Source of the DNA: Natrialba swarupiae
GTDB taxonomy: Archaea; Halobacteriota; Halobacteria; Halobacteriales; Natrialbaceae
Assembly (NCBI RefSeq): GCF_008245225.1
Contig: NZ_VTAW01000012.1
Location: 1 to 64,000 of the forward strand
Direction: 5' to 3'
DNA length: 64,000 bases
The notes beneath the pieces are model-generated. The model saw only the letters and a program-made list of their open reading frames with translations. It was not told the origin of the DNA and did no database searches. Both the position numbers and the translations under genes were made by a program. This document shows positions 17,814 to 26,279 of the stretch, piece by piece. Within the stretch, counting starts at the first letter, position 1. Every line of letters begins with the position of its first letter.

Positions 17814-18281
17814 CTATCGTTCACCGGCAACGGTGCGGATATCTTTTAATTCGTCGAACTTCTCGCTGTCGTCTCGGCCGTCCTCGAAGACGTCCTCGGT
17901 GACCTCGATGGTGGCGTTCGTCCGGGCGGCCAGAGCGAGCGAGTCGCTGGGCCGGGCGTCGATGACGACCTCCTCTCGAGGAGTCTTGACGTGTAGATCC
18001 GCGATGTAGGTGCCGCCGCGACCGTCCGCGCGCGCTTCGATCTCGCTGACGACGACGCGGTCGATCCGGCTGCCCAACTCTTCGATCACGTCGAGTAACA
18101 AATCGTGGGTCAGCGGTCGCCCGATATCCTCGGCCTCGAGCCCGCGAGCGATGCTGGTCGCCTCGTCGAAGCCGATGAAGATGGGGATCACGTCCTCCTC
18201 GTCGTCGACGGCGAGGACGACCACTGGAACCGGTCCTTGAGGGGTCCCCGCGACGCGAACCGCGTCGATAGATGCGTGCAT
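17814..18281 (-). CDS. DUF151 bifunctional-nuclease domain protein
   Basis: 155 aa. Family features are VVVLAVDDEEDVIPIFIGFDEA near the N-terminus and DARPSDSLALAARTNATI near residue 110. DUF151 proteins are described as bifunctional nucleases in plants and occur in most archaea with unknown physiological role. Start at the ATG at 18281; the first residues MHASIDAVRVAGTPQGPVPV are typical. It lies between the 42-aa gene and hisE. Confidence 0.9.
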   Translation of the reverse strand: MHASIDAVRVAGTPQGPVPVVVLAVDDEEDVIPIFIGFDEATSIARGLEAEDIGRPLTHDLLLDVIEELGSRIDRVVVSEIEARADGRGGTYIADLHVKTPREEVVIDARPSDSLALAARTNATIEVTEDVFEDGRDDSEKFDELKDIRTVAGER

Positions 18282-18459
18282 GTTCTCTCACTCGCGTGCG
18301 AGGGGCAAAACAGGTCCGGTCGCGAATGCATGCCAGGGCCGGCCGCGACCGGAGACGTGCCGGGTTGTGAGGACGATAGCTGCAGTGTGGGCTCGATCAA
18401 CACTGTGCCCTCCGAGAACCGGTGTAAGCGACTGGACGACCACAGCCACGACGGACCGT

Positions 18460-18588
18460 CTACTCGGCGGGGTACTCGGATCGCTCGTAGAGATACATCG
18501 CTTTCCACAGCACGTCTTCGGCGTCCTCGTTGCTCGAGAGGTCATCAAGCTTGCGGGCCATGGTTTCGGAGACGTCGATCGCTGGCAT
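18460..18588 (-). CDS. 42-aa conserved-type small protein
   Basis: A short gene encoding 42 residues: it starts MPAIDVSETMARKLDDLSS and ends WKAMYLYERSEYPAE, acidic and mostly helical. A TATA-like TTTAATAC (minus strand, 18611-18618) lies about 27 nt before the ATG, as in a leaderless transcript. The N-terminal pattern (a short strand, then DDL/EDAEDVLWKAM) recalls small antitoxin-like ribbon-helix-helix or DUF7557-type proteins of haloarchaea, but this is only a resemblance. It sits between pdxT and DUF151. Confidence 0.75.
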   Translation of the reverse strand: MPAIDVSETMARKLDDLSSNEDAEDVLWKAMYLYERSEYPAE

Positions 18589-18699
18589 GGAAGAACCATC
18601 GATACGGGCCGTATTAAAGGTACTGTATTTCGGAATGGAGTTAATTTATGCCGTATACGTCACGGTTCCGGACACGACTCCGATCACGAACGGCGTCCG

Positions 18700-19326
18700 T
18701 TACCTGACGGTGTTTTCGAGCGACGGTACGAACGCAGCCTCGTTGTCGAAAAAGGCCAACCCGTGAACCCGGCTGTCGGGAGTCAACTCGGGATGAAACG
18801 CGGTCGCGACGACGGGACCGTCGCGGACCGCGACCGGCCGCCCGTCCCAGGAGGCGAGCACGTCGGCACTGCCGACCGCTTCGATAGCCGGTGCACGGAT
18901 AAACACTGCAGGATAGGGGTCCTCGTCGGCGAGTCCGTCGACCGACAGGGGGGCTTCGAAGCTGTCTTTCTGTCGACCGAAGGCGTTTCGCTCGACGGTG
19001 ACGTCGATCAACTCGAGTTCGTCGACGCGGTCGTCAGCCGCGTCCCTCGAGGCGACGATCAACCCGGCGCAGGTCGCAAGCAGGGGTTTGCCCGCTTCGA
19101 CGTGAGCGACGATCTCGGGGGCGATCCCCTCACTGTGGACCAGCCTCGAGATCGTCGTCGACTCACCGCCGGGCATCGCGAGCAGGTCACACGCCGGGAC
19201 GATCCCCGACTCCCGAATCTCGCGAACGTCGACCTCGTAGCCGCGGGATTCGGCCGTTCGTTCGATGGCGCTAGCGTGTTCTTCGACGTCGCCCTGGACC
19301 GCGACGACGCCCGCGACGAGTGACAT
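18700..19326 (-). CDS. pdxT: Pyridoxal 5'-phosphate synthase glutaminase subunit PdxT
   Basis: 208 aa. It supplies ammonia from glutamine to PdxS in the DXP-independent vitamin B6 pathway. Class-I glutaminase features are present: GGEST (oxyanion region), the nucleophile Cys in LLATCAGLIV, and the C-terminal His/Glu pair in AFHPELTPD. The start chosen is MSLVAGVVAVQGD at 19326, the usual N-terminus; an in-frame ATG at 19350 adds 8 residues. pdxS is not in this window. Confidence 0.95.
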   Translation of the reverse strand: MSLVAGVVAVQGDVEEHASAIERTAESRGYEVDVREIRESGIVPACDLLAMPGGESTTISRLVHSEGIAPEIVAHVEAGKPLLATCAGLIVASRDAADDRVDELELIDVTVERNAFGRQKDSFEAPLSVDGLADEDPYPAVFIRAPAIEAVGSADVLASWDGRPVAVRDGPVVATAFHPELTPDSRVHGLAFFDNEAAFVPSLENTVR

Positions 19327-19416
19327 ACGGGCGTCTACGGGAAGAGTCATGAAAAAGGCCGCGTCACGGCGTCGCGACTCGAGACGGTTCGATACGAACT
19401 CGAAGGGACGGTGGGG

Positions 19417-19578
19417 TCAGGAGACGAACGTCAACAGCTGTACGAGTACGCCGACCATGACGCCGGTCGCGATGACCGTCTTCGGGTTGATGAGAATCGC
19501 GTTCGAGTCCTCGGAGTCAAAGTACCGGACGAGCCCGGCACTGGACATCAGCCCACCGGTGTTCTGTCCTCTGTCCAT
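19417..19578 (-). CDS. secG: Preprotein translocase subunit Sec61 beta (SecG)
   Basis: 53 aa. The conserved archaeal Sec61 beta sequence [17 protein letters not shown] is followed by one C-terminal transmembrane segment ([17 protein letters not shown]). It is the small tail-anchored subunit of the SecYEG/Sec61 channel. The ATG at 19578 is preferred over the longer frame to 19722, which has unrelated basic sequence. A TTTAG box at 19604-19610 (minus) gives a near-leaderless start, and a short perfect inverted repeat, ACCCAG-aaaga-CTGGGT at 19579-19595, directly precedes the ATG. Confidence 0.93.
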   Translation of the reverse strand: MDRGQNTGGLMSSAGLVRYFDSEDSNAILINPKTVIATGVMVGVLVQLLTFVS

Positions 19579-19696
19579 ACCCAGTCTTTCTGGGTGGGGT
19601 GAACTAAACCTTTCGACGTTCGCTCGCTCTCGCGTCGGTTCGCCACGCCGTTTGCGCGAGTGGGAAACCCTTATGCGCGGCGCGGGGTAACTGTCG
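19579..19696. promoter_or_regulatory. Divergent promoter region, secG / thioredoxin
   Basis: Rightward: CCTTATG at 19669-19675 is centred about 25 nt before the thioredoxin ATG at 19697, as in leaderless haloarchaeal mRNAs. Leftward: a GGTTTAG box at 19604-19610 is about 28 nt before the secG ATG. An inverted repeat (19579-19595) covers the leftward initiation site. Confidence 0.6.
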
Positions 19697-19975
19697 ATGA
19701 ACTGTATGACTGTCACGCTCAAGGACTTCTACGCCGACTGGTGTGGCCCCTGTAAGACCCAAGACCCGATCCTCGAAGAACTCGAGGACGACTGGGATGG
19801 CCGATTCGAAGTCGAGAAGGTAAACGTCGACGAACAACAGGATGTTGCAAACGAGTATCAGGTTCGCTCGCTCCCGACGCTCGTCATCGAAAACGACGAC
19901 GGCATCGTCGAGCGCTTCGTCGGAGTTACCCAGCGCGAGGACTTAGAGGACGCCCTCGAGTCCGCAGGTGCGTAA
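19697..19975 (+). CDS. Thioredoxin
   Basis: 92 aa, slightly shorter than Escherichia coli TrxA, lacking part of the first strand. Active site WCGPC at 15-19 and the cis-proline in SLPTLVI. A cytoplasmic thiol-disulfide reductase. The start at 19697 fits a leaderless transcript from the TATA box at 19669-19675; the ATG at 19706 (MTVTLKDF) is also possible. Its stop is 18 nt from the convergent npdG stop. Confidence 0.92.
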   Translation: MNCMTVTLKDFYADWCGPCKTQDPILEELEDDWDGRFEVEKVNVDEQQDVANEYQVRSLPTLVIENDDGIVERFVGVTQREDLEDALESAGA

Positions 19976-19993
19976 TCCGGCCTCCTGACTGAT

Positions 19994-20662
19994 TTATATC
20001 CACTTGACGCCGACGTCGTGCATCTCGTCGTTGTACGTGGCAATGTTGATCACCAGCGGTGTGACGCTCTCGACTTCGGCGGCGTTCGCGAGTGGCCCCG
20101 CCTCGAGGGCTCGCAATCCGTCGATTTCGTTCGTGAGCGTGCGGATCGTCTCGTTGGCGGCGGAGTCGTCGCCGACGATCAGCGTATCGAGATCGAACTC
20201 GACATCGAGGTCGGCGAGTTTGCCCGCCGCGAGGTTGTGGTAGGCACCGACGACCGGAACGCCGTCAGGAGCCCGCTGGGCGACGAGTTCGCTGACGCTT
20301 CCGACCCCCGGCGGGTGGTAGTGCATCCCGTCCTCGTCACCGTTCATCCCGACCGCAGGCGTTACCAGGATCGTCTCCTCGTCGAGAACGTCTTCGATCG
20401 CCTCGACCGTGTCCCCTGCGTAGTACGGTGGGACTGAGAGGACCACGATGTCCGCCCTGTCGGCCGCCATCTCGTTTCCAAACCCCTTGATCGTCGGCTC
20501 GTGTCCGCGGTCGTCGAGTTCCGCCTCGTAGCTCTCGACCGCGTCACGCGCTTTCTCGGGATCGCGAGAGCCGATCAGGATCTCGTGGTCCGTATCACGC
20601 GCAAACCGGAGTGCAAGTCCTTCGCCGATGTCACCCGTTCCACCGAGTAGTGCAATTCGCAT
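19994..20662 (-). CDS. npdG: NADPH:F420 oxidoreductase
   Basis: 222 aa. It transfers hydride between reduced coenzyme F420 and NADP. The N-terminal NADP-binding motif LLGGTGDIGEGLALRFA and the GSRDPEKA phosphate-binding stretch are typical. Later NEMAADRADIVVLSVPP and the C-terminal VTPLVINIATYN match the family. The ATG at 20662 is used; a much longer open frame upstream is a shadow of neighbouring DNA. Its presence implies F420 synthesis in this organism. Confidence 0.92.
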   Translation of the reverse strand: MRIALLGGTGDIGEGLALRFARDTDHEILIGSRDPEKARDAVESYEAELDDRGHEPTIKGFGNEMAADRADIVVLSVPPYYAGDTVEAIEDVLDEETILVTPAVGMNGDEDGMHYHPPGVGSVSELVAQRAPDGVPVVGAYHNLAAGKLADLDVEFDLDTLIVGDDSAANETIRTLTNEIDGLRALEAGPLANAAEVESVTPLVINIATYNDEMHDVGVKWI

Positions 20663-20747
20663 GCGAATCGATGGGGACGGCAGCCGAATAAATGGGTTGG
20701 TGCACGGCCGATCTCGCCGGAAATATCGAAGCCATCGGTCGACCCTG

Positions 20748-20778
20748 TGATACGAGTGACTGTCAGTCAGTGCCGGCG
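20748..20778 (-). repeat. Half of the 85-bp hairpin element (copy F)
   Basis: TGATACG, then ACTGTCAGTC, then GTGCCGGCG match one arm of the reverse complement of copy D over 31 nt with about 7 differences. The copy ends exactly at the TAG stop (20779-20781) of the leftward 85-aa gene. The partner arm is not recognisable, although CGATCTCGCCGGAAAT at about 20709 resembles the inner right arm of copy B. Confidence 0.5.
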
Positions 20779-21036
20779 CTACGGTGCCTCGTCTTCGTCC
20801 GGGTTCATCGCTGCACCGAGTCCGCCGTCGTAGGCGTCGCGGTTCTCGATTTCCCTGATTCGCTGCTGGAGTCGATTCTCGAGTGCCTCGCGGCGACCGT
20901 CGTCGACATCGGGATCGCTTCCGAGGGTGCGAAGGTCCGTTCGTGCCGTTTCCAGTATAGAGATGGCTTTTTCGGCCTCGAGTTCCGTCGCTCGATCGAG
21001 AGTTCGTTCGACGTCGGCGAGAGTTACGTCGGTCAT
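20779..21036 (-). CDS. Conserved-type hypothetical protein, 85 aa, helical
   Basis: An acidic, predicted all-helical small protein (TLADVERTLDRATELEAEKA, then REALENRLQQRIREIENR) with a flexible C-terminus (GGLGAAMNPDEDEAP). No membrane segment or metal site. Its composition is that of a real haloarchaeal protein and not of a shadow frame. I do not recognise a family. It ends directly at half-element F. Confidence 0.7.
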   Translation of the reverse strand: MTDVTLADVERTLDRATELEAEKAISILETARTDLRTLGSDPDVDDGRREALENRLQQRIREIENRDAYDGGLGAAMNPDEDEAP

Positions 21037-21117
21037 TGCGTGGCCGTTCCACGTACGACGCCTTTAGTGCTAGACCGGGAGGTGCCACCACGCTCGATCG
21101 GTCGCTCGAGTCGGGCG

Positions 21118-21819
21118 CTATCGGTGTGGAACGGACGGAACCGAACCGCGAGGGACTGAGACGAATCCGACGAAGAGGACGACACCTTGCCCAGCGATGG
21201 CGAATAGGGCGAGAGTCGTATCCGCAAGTACCCACGTGTCGGTGAGCCACTCGAGCGGGCCGACCGCCGTCAGTACCGTCTCTGCGGTGAACACGACGAG
21301 AGCCATACCGACGACGACGAGAAACGTCCACACGAACGACGAGAGCTCCAGATCGAGTCGATCGAGGCCGCCGTAGAACGCCAGCCAGCCGCCGAGTAAC
21401 ACGCAGGCGACGAGATAGAGGTTGACGAAGACGCCGGGAATCTCGAGGAGGAGTGACAGCGCGTATCCCACGGGGAGAAAGGTACACGGCAGATAACAGA
21501 CGGACAGCCAGGCGAAGTTGCCGCCGCCGTGTGGATCTGCACGAATCAGCCGATAGCCGTCGCGCTCGAGCCAGATCGTCCCCAGCGAAGCAACTGCGAG
21601 AATACCGAGCCAGACGAGTTCCTCCGGAATACCGGCGGTTGCCGGCGACAGATCGGTCCCCTGGACGCCCGCGAGGACGACATTGGCGGTCAGCCAGACC
21701 AACCCCACGAACGTTCCGATCGCCGCGGCGATCTCGGTGAGCATCGATCCCGCGGTCGTACGGAGAGTTCTGATGGTCTTCGTCACGGCCGTTGCCACCG
21801 TATTACCACCGACATTCAT
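21118..21819 (-). CDS. Hypothetical polytopic membrane protein
   Basis: 233 aa with about six hydrophobic segments (GTFVGLVWLTANVVLAG, LVWLGILAVASLGTIWL, VNLYLVACVLLGGWLAFY and others). A cysteine-containing loop, SVCYLPCTF, is notable. No transporter or enzyme signature is seen. The ATG at 21819 is used; a later ATG at residue 26 cannot be excluded. It lies between the 85-aa gene and the Rieske oxidoreductase. Confidence 0.7.
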   Translation of the reverse strand: MNVGGNTVATAVTKTIRTLRTTAGSMLTEIAAAIGTFVGLVWLTANVVLAGVQGTDLSPATAGIPEELVWLGILAVASLGTIWLERDGYRLIRADPHGGGNFAWLSVCYLPCTFLPVGYALSLLLEIPGVFVNLYLVACVLLGGWLAFYGGLDRLDLELSSFVWTFLVVVGMALVVFTAETVLTAVGPLEWLTDTWVLADTTLALFAIAGQGVVLFVGFVSVPRGSVPSVPHR

Positions 21820-21874
21820 TCATGTAAACAAATAGGTGACGGTGGAATACGGTCGGTGCAACAACACCGTCTGA

Positions 21875-23500
21875 TTACTCTCTCGAGGGGAGATCCTCGG
21901 TTGCCGGCCCCTCAAGAACCTCTCCGTCGGGGTTGAACCGCGAGCCGTGACACGGACAGTCCCAGCTACACTCCGCGTCGTTCCACTCGAGCAAACAGTA
22001 CATGTGAGTGCAGACGGCCGACGTCGTGTGGAGGTCGCCGTCGGCGTCACGGGCGCAGGCGATCGGCTTCCCACCGCGGCGAACGATCGTTCCCTCGCCT
22101 GATTCGAGTACGGATCGGTCGGGTGCGAGCAGCGTCTGGAGCCAGTCGGTCGCGAACTCGCTCGCGGCGTCTGCGTTCTCGGTGAGCGTCGTGCCCAGAG
22201 AGGCCTTGGGGGTGAAACGCAGCGGATCGAACAGGTCGCGTTCCGGCGGTGAGTCACCCGTAAGGAGGTCCGCCAGCAGACGTCCGGCGGCGACGCCGTT
22301 GGTCATCCCCCAGCCACGAAAGCCGGTCGCGACGAACACGTTCTCGGTCGCCGGGGCGGCGCGGCCGACCAGCGGGACCCGATCTGCCGACTCGTAGTCC
22401 TGGGTCGACCACCGGTAGTCGACCGACTCGACGGGAAATCGCTCGCGCGCCCACCGGAGAAGCCGACGGTAGCGTTCGATCGTCGACCCGCCCTGCCCGG
22501 TCTTGTGGTTCTCGCCGCCGACCAGCAGGAGTTCGCCGTCGTCGTCTCGGTGCATTCGGACGGAGCGGTAGTTCTCACCCGCCCGATAGTACATCCCCTC
22601 CGGCGGCCGTCCGTCGAGACGTAGTCCCAGTACGTACGAACGCTTGGGATGCATCCGAGCGAAGTATCCCGCTCGATCGAGAATCGGGAAGCCAGTCGCG
22701 AGGACGACGCGTCGCGCCGAGAGGCGCGTCGACCGTGCCGACTCGCTCTCCCGTGTTGACCCACGTTCGCGTTCTGACTCGTACTCGAGGCGGACGCTGG
22801 GCGGCGACCCCGGCGTTACGTCGGTTACGCGAGTCCCTTCGAGAACCACCGCGCCATCGTCGGCCTCGAGTTCGTCGGCGACCGCGAGGAGGTACTTCCG
22901 GGGGTGAAACCACGCCTGGTCGTCGAAGCGAACCCCCGCCTGGGCGCGCTCGAACGGCGGAACCGACGTCACGTACGTCGCGGAGAGACCCGCCGCGCGA
23001 GCGGCCTCGGCCTCGCGTTCCATCTCGTCCGGTTCGTTGCTGTAGAGGTAGGCGGGGTGGCGTTCGAACCCACAGTCGATCTCGAGGTCGTCGATCCGCT
23101 GTTCGACGGTATCGATGGCTGCCTCCTGAATCCTCGCGTACTGACTGGCCTGGCGGCGTCCGAACTCCCGGCGGAGGTGATCGTAGATCAACCCGTGCTG
23201 ACTGGTCAGCTTCGCCGTCGATTTGCCGGTGACGCCCGTCGCGATTCGATCGCGTTCGAGAACGACCACCGTCTGCCCGCGCTCGCGGAGTTCGATTGCC
23301 GTCGAGAGGCCGGCGACCCCCGCGCCAACGACGGCGACGTCGATCGGACGGTCGCTCTCGAGGAGCGCCGCGTCCCGGGAATCGTCCCCTCTGCGTTTGT
23401 CGGGTTCGCGTTCGCTCGGTTCGCCTGACTCGAGCGTGTCTGCGAGCCACGGCGAGGTCGGTTCACCGGGGAGGTCGTCGCGGCGGGTGAACTCTGACAT
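21875..23500 (-). CDS. FAD-dependent oxidoreductase with C-terminal Rieske domain
   Basis: 541 aa. The DAO-type FAD fold starts near residue 53 with VAVVGAGVAGLSTAIELRER and ends with FRGWGMTNG. A Rieske [2Fe-2S] domain occupies the last 90 residues: CTHMYC and CPCHGSRF supply the two Cys and two His ligands. Similar FAD-Rieske proteins occur in bacteria and haloarchaea; their amine or organic substrate is unknown. The N-terminal 45 residues are acidic and probably disordered. Confidence 0.9.
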   Translation of the reverse strand: MSEFTRRDDLPGEPTSPWLADTLESGEPSEREPDKRRGDDSRDAALLESDRPIDVAVVGAGVAGLSTAIELRERGQTVVVLERDRIATGVTGKSTAKLTSQHGLIYDHLRREFGRRQASQYARIQEAAIDTVEQRIDDLEIDCGFERHPAYLYSNEPDEMEREAEAARAAGLSATYVTSVPPFERAQAGVRFDDQAWFHPRKYLLAVADELEADDGAVVLEGTRVTDVTPGSPPSVRLEYESERERGSTRESESARSTRLSARRVVLATGFPILDRAGYFARMHPKRSYVLGLRLDGRPPEGMYYRAGENYRSVRMHRDDDGELLLVGGENHKTGQGGSTIERYRRLLRWARERFPVESVDYRWSTQDYESADRVPLVGRAAPATENVFVATGFRGWGMTNGVAAGRLLADLLTGDSPPERDLFDPLRFTPKASLGTTLTENADAASEFATDWLQTLLAPDRSVLESGEGTIVRRGGKPIACARDADGDLHTTSAVCTHMYCLLEWNDAECSWDCPCHGSRFNPDGEVLEGPATEDLPSRE

Positions 23501-23554
23501 CGGAACGGGAACGTACTACGGGGGCGACGTGCAAAAAACGGCCGGGCGGTGTCG

Positions 23555-24433
23555 TCAGTTCCTCACGAGACGGTCGGGCAGCTCGTTGATCGATGCGAGG
23601 ACGGCCGTCGCTCCCTCGTCGTCGAACTTGCGCCGCCCTGCATCGCCGGTGAGCCCGCCGGTCAGGACGCCGACGCCGTGGTACGTCCGGTCGGGGTCCA
23701 CTTCGGCCGCGTTCGTCGCCGTCCGAACGTCGTCCAAGGTGTCGCCGACGAAGACGACGGTTTCGGTGTCGAAGCGCTCCGCCAGCGTCGTCAGCGCCTT
23801 CGGATGGGGTTTTCCCTCCTCCCAGTCGTCCATCGTGAACCGGTGCTCGGCGGGGACGGCGTCGTCGAGCCCGACCCGATCGAGCGCGATCTCGGCTTCG
23901 GCTTCCGGCCGGCCGGTCAGAACGCCGACGTCGTACCCCTCGAGCAGTCGGTCGCGGGTGTCGGCCTCGAGGATCACCGGCTCGTCGTGGATGAACCCGC
24001 GCGTCTCGAGATCGGGTTCGCCGCCTTCGAGTCCGCGGTAGAGCTCCGCTCCGAGGTAGAGTTGCTGGAAGACGTCCCGTAGTCGATCGGGGTCCCAGCG
24101 GTCCTCGACGCGGCGGGTCGCCCGCGCACCGATCGCGTCCCGGACGACGGTTTCGGCCGCCTCGAGTCCGCCGCCCTCGGCGGCGATTCCGTCGGTGAAC
24201 GCCTCGATCGAGTCGCGATACCCCTCGCCCGTCGCGAGCACGTACAGGGCCGCGGCGTACGTGAGTTCCCAATCGTTGTTGAACCCGCCCGCGTCCTTGA
24301 ACTGCTGGATGTCTTCGCGGCGGATCGTCCGGTCGTGGACGCACTCGATCGACTCGAGGATCGCCCGACGGTAGGAGTCGGCGACGTCGACGAGCACTCC
24401 GTCGATATCGAGGACGACGGCATCTGCGTTCAT
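23555..24433 (-). CDS. HAD-superfamily phosphatase (TIGR01548-type)
   Basis: 292 aa. HAD motif I is DIDGVLVD (residues 9-16, Asp nucleophile), motif II is LTGRPEAE, motif III is the Lys in [10 protein letters not shown], and motif IV is FVGDTLDDV. The insertion [18 protein letters not shown] is characteristic of TIGR01548. In some organisms relatives lie in histidine genes, but the substrate here is unknown. It is a cytoplasmic enzyme. Confidence 0.88.
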   Translation of the reverse strand: MNADAVVLDIDGVLVDVADSYRRAILESIECVHDRTIRREDIQQFKDAGGFNNDWELTYAAALYVLATGEGYRDSIEAFTDGIAAEGGGLEAAETVVRDAIGARATRRVEDRWDPDRLRDVFQQLYLGAELYRGLEGGEPDLETRGFIHDEPVILEADTRDRLLEGYDVGVLTGRPEAEAEIALDRVGLDDAVPAEHRFTMDDWEEGKPHPKALTTLAERFDTETVVFVGDTLDDVRTATNAAEVDPDRTYHGVGVLTGGLTGDAGRRKFDDEGATAVLASINELPDRLVRN

Positions 24434-24487
24434 ACTCGAGTAGAGGGAGCGGGGAGAATAAAGGCGGCCGGATTGCCGTCGATCACG

Positions 24488-24904
24488 TCAACCGGTGAAA
24501 TATCGACCCTCGACTCGGGAGACGTACAGCGTCCCCTCACGGACTGTCTTCCGTTCGACCGGTATCGCAGGCTGGTCGCCCCCGAGCGTCGTGAACAGAA
24601 GCGCCGCGTTGGCGTCGCGGGCGACCTCGAGCGCCGGTCGATGCAACTCGGGCGGCAGGTTCCGCGCGTAGATCGCCTCGGCGTCCGCGTAGACCGACGG
24701 GTCGGGATCGACGATATCGTCGCGGACGAACCGGACACCCTCGGGAACCTCGCGACGGTAGACGTCCGTCGCGGTCACGGAAACGCCGTCGTTTACGAGC
24801 GCCGCCGCCAGGTCGGTCCGCCGGCCGATCCCCACCTCGACGAGGCGGTCGTACTCGCGAAGGGACTCGATCATCGATTCGAACCGGCGGCGAGAGTCGC
24901 ACAC
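24488..24904 (-). CDS. UPF0146 family protein
   Basis: 138 aa. The conserved run RLVEVGIGRRTDLAAAL and the following VTATDVYRREVPEGV are hallmarks of UPF0146, archaeal proteins that look like degenerate Rossmann methyltransferases. Function unknown. The GTG at 24904 is given; the internal ATG at 24874 (MIESLREYD) is an alternative, because the strongest TATA box lies only about 10 nt from the GTG. It is divergent from archaemetzincin. Confidence 0.85.
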   Translation of the reverse strand: MCDSRRRFESMIESLREYDRLVEVGIGRRTDLAAALVNDGVSVTATDVYRREVPEGVRFVRDDIVDPDPSVYADAEAIYARNLPPELHRPALEVARDANAALLFTTLGGDQPAIPVERKTVREGTLYVSRVEGRYFTG

Positions 24905-24913
24905 GGCGGGACG

Positions 24914-24919
24914 TTTATA
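24914..24919 (+). promoter_or_regulatory. TATA box of the archaemetzincin gene
   Basis: TTTATA centred about 27 nt before the ATG at 24944, the spacing of a leaderless haloarchaeal promoter. Confidence 0.55.
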
Positions 24920-24943
24920 GCGTCCGCACGCATAGCTGTTGCC

Positions 24944-25465
24944 ATGCTCGTCGACATCGTGCCGGTCGGCAACGTCTCCGCGGAGGTCAAGCGGGCGGCG
25001 TCCTCGGCACTGCGATCAGTGTACGACTGCGACGTCACGGTCAACGAGTCGCAGCCGGTCCCCAACGGCGCGTACGATTCGGGGCGAAATCAGTACTCGG
25101 CCGAGACGTTCATTCAACTCGCCGAACGCGTCGGAAGCGGGGAGAAAAACATCGCGATAACGCCCCACGATCTCTTCTATCGGCGTCGAAACTACGTTTT
25201 CGGACTCGCCTATCTCGACGGCAGCGGCAGCGTCGTCTCGACCTACCGGCTCCAGACCTCGAGCGACGGCGGCTTCTCGAACAAGAGCGCGAGCGAGATC
25301 TTCGAAAACCGGGTGCGCAAAGAGATCGTCCACGAGATCGGTCACACGTTCGGGCTCGAACACTGCGACAACAACCGCTGCGTGATGAACTTCTCGCCGA
25401 CGGTTCGCGGAGTCGACATCAAAGAGGAGAACCTCTGTGGGAGCTGTCAGCGGTTGATTAGATGA
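24944..25465 (+). CDS. amzA: Archaemetzincin, zinc metalloprotease
   Basis: 173 aa. The extended zinc motif HEIGHTFGLEHC is at residues 130-141, followed by the Cys cluster C146, C165, C168 that binds a second structural zinc in archaemetzincins. The Met after the motif (VMNF) corresponds to the Met-turn. A cytosolic peptidase of unknown substrate. Leaderless start from TTTATA at 24914-24919. Confidence 0.93.
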   Translation: MLVDIVPVGNVSAEVKRAASSALRSVYDCDVTVNESQPVPNGAYDSGRNQYSAETFIQLAERVGSGEKNIAITPHDLFYRRRNYVFGLAYLDGSGSVVSTYRLQTSSDGGFSNKSASEIFENRVRKEIVHEIGHTFGLEHCDNNRCVMNFSPTVRGVDIKEENLCGSCQRLIR

Positions 25466-25573
25466 GTCCAGACTCGAGTGTATCAGTCCGCTCGTCGATC
25501 CACCGCGGATGCGCTCCGGTCGTCGAAGCAGGAACTGTTTTAATTTCGTGACTATCCATGTCTGTATATACTG

Positions 25574-25945
25574 ATGCAAACAGTCACCTCAGCTGACAGG
25601 ACCGAAATCGCCTACGAACGACACGGAAACGGACCGCCGCTGATTCTCCTCCACGGAGGGTCGGGGACCCGACGGAGTTGGGAAACGCTTCGTCCTGCCC
25701 TCGCCGACGATTTTACCCTCGTCGTCCCCGATCGGCGGGGTCGCGGGGACAGCAGCGACGGTGAGACCTACGGACTCGAGCGGGAGGTGGCTGACCTCGA
25801 GGCGCTCGTCGAGGCCGTCGACGGCGATCCGACGGTGTTCGGCCACTCCTTCGGTGGGTTAGTCGCGCTGGCGGGCGCGTCCGACCTCACACTCGACCGG
25901 CCACACCGGCCGTACCGGCCGCGAATTCGCGAGCGAAAACAATGA
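25574..25945 (+). pseudogene. Truncated alpha/beta hydrolase
   Basis: 123 residues, about 45% of a normal alpha/beta hydrolase. The oxyanion region LLHGGSGTRRSW and the nucleophile elbow GHSFGG are present. The sequence then leaves the family after ASDLTLDR and ends in a basic tail (PHRPYRPRIRERKQ). The catalytic Asp and His are lacking, and no frame downstream restores them. The promoter looks intact (GTATATAC at about 25562). The stop is 29 nt before hairpin element C, the same spacing as copy B. A deletion with a new 3' end is the likeliest explanation; a stable short protein cannot be excluded. Confidence 0.75.
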
Positions 25946-25974
25946 TGTTCACCGACTACTATCGGTTCCACGAC

Positions 25975-26059
25975 TCATACGGTCTGCTGTAAATCGGTAC
26001 CGGCGAAACCACGAGCCGTCTGTGGTTTCACCGGTAAACCGTTACAGCAATCCGTATCA
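25975..26059 (+). repeat. 85-bp hairpin element, copy C
   Basis: The outer arms are TCATACGGTCTGCTGTAA and TTACAGCAATCCGTATCA. The inner arms CCGGCGAAACCAC and GTGGTTTCACCGG pair with one mismatch. Between the arms and loop are short unpaired stretches. It is the best-paired copy. The remaining 220 bp to the next gene (26060-26279) hold no ORF I can support. Confidence 0.88.
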
Positions 26060-26279
26060 CACGTCCTAACCGTTCCCGATCGAACATGCGAAGAGTACGG
26101 TGACGGATCGTCAGCCGCCGTTCGCGCTGCTCCCGTCCGTCTGGGGCCAGCAACGAATCGGTCGCACGTCGTGACGATCACGCTGTCGGAAGAACAACAC
26201 CTTACTGTGAGCGACGCCTACCGGTAGCTATCCGAGGAGCCGATCGAGAGGATCGACCGGGCGACCCGAACGGCGAACC

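Noticed and set aside
19994-21487. 497-codon frame extending npdG upstream
   Set aside because: The added part is Arg-rich and runs through the 85-aa gene and part of the membrane-protein gene. npdG has a normal N-terminus at 20662.
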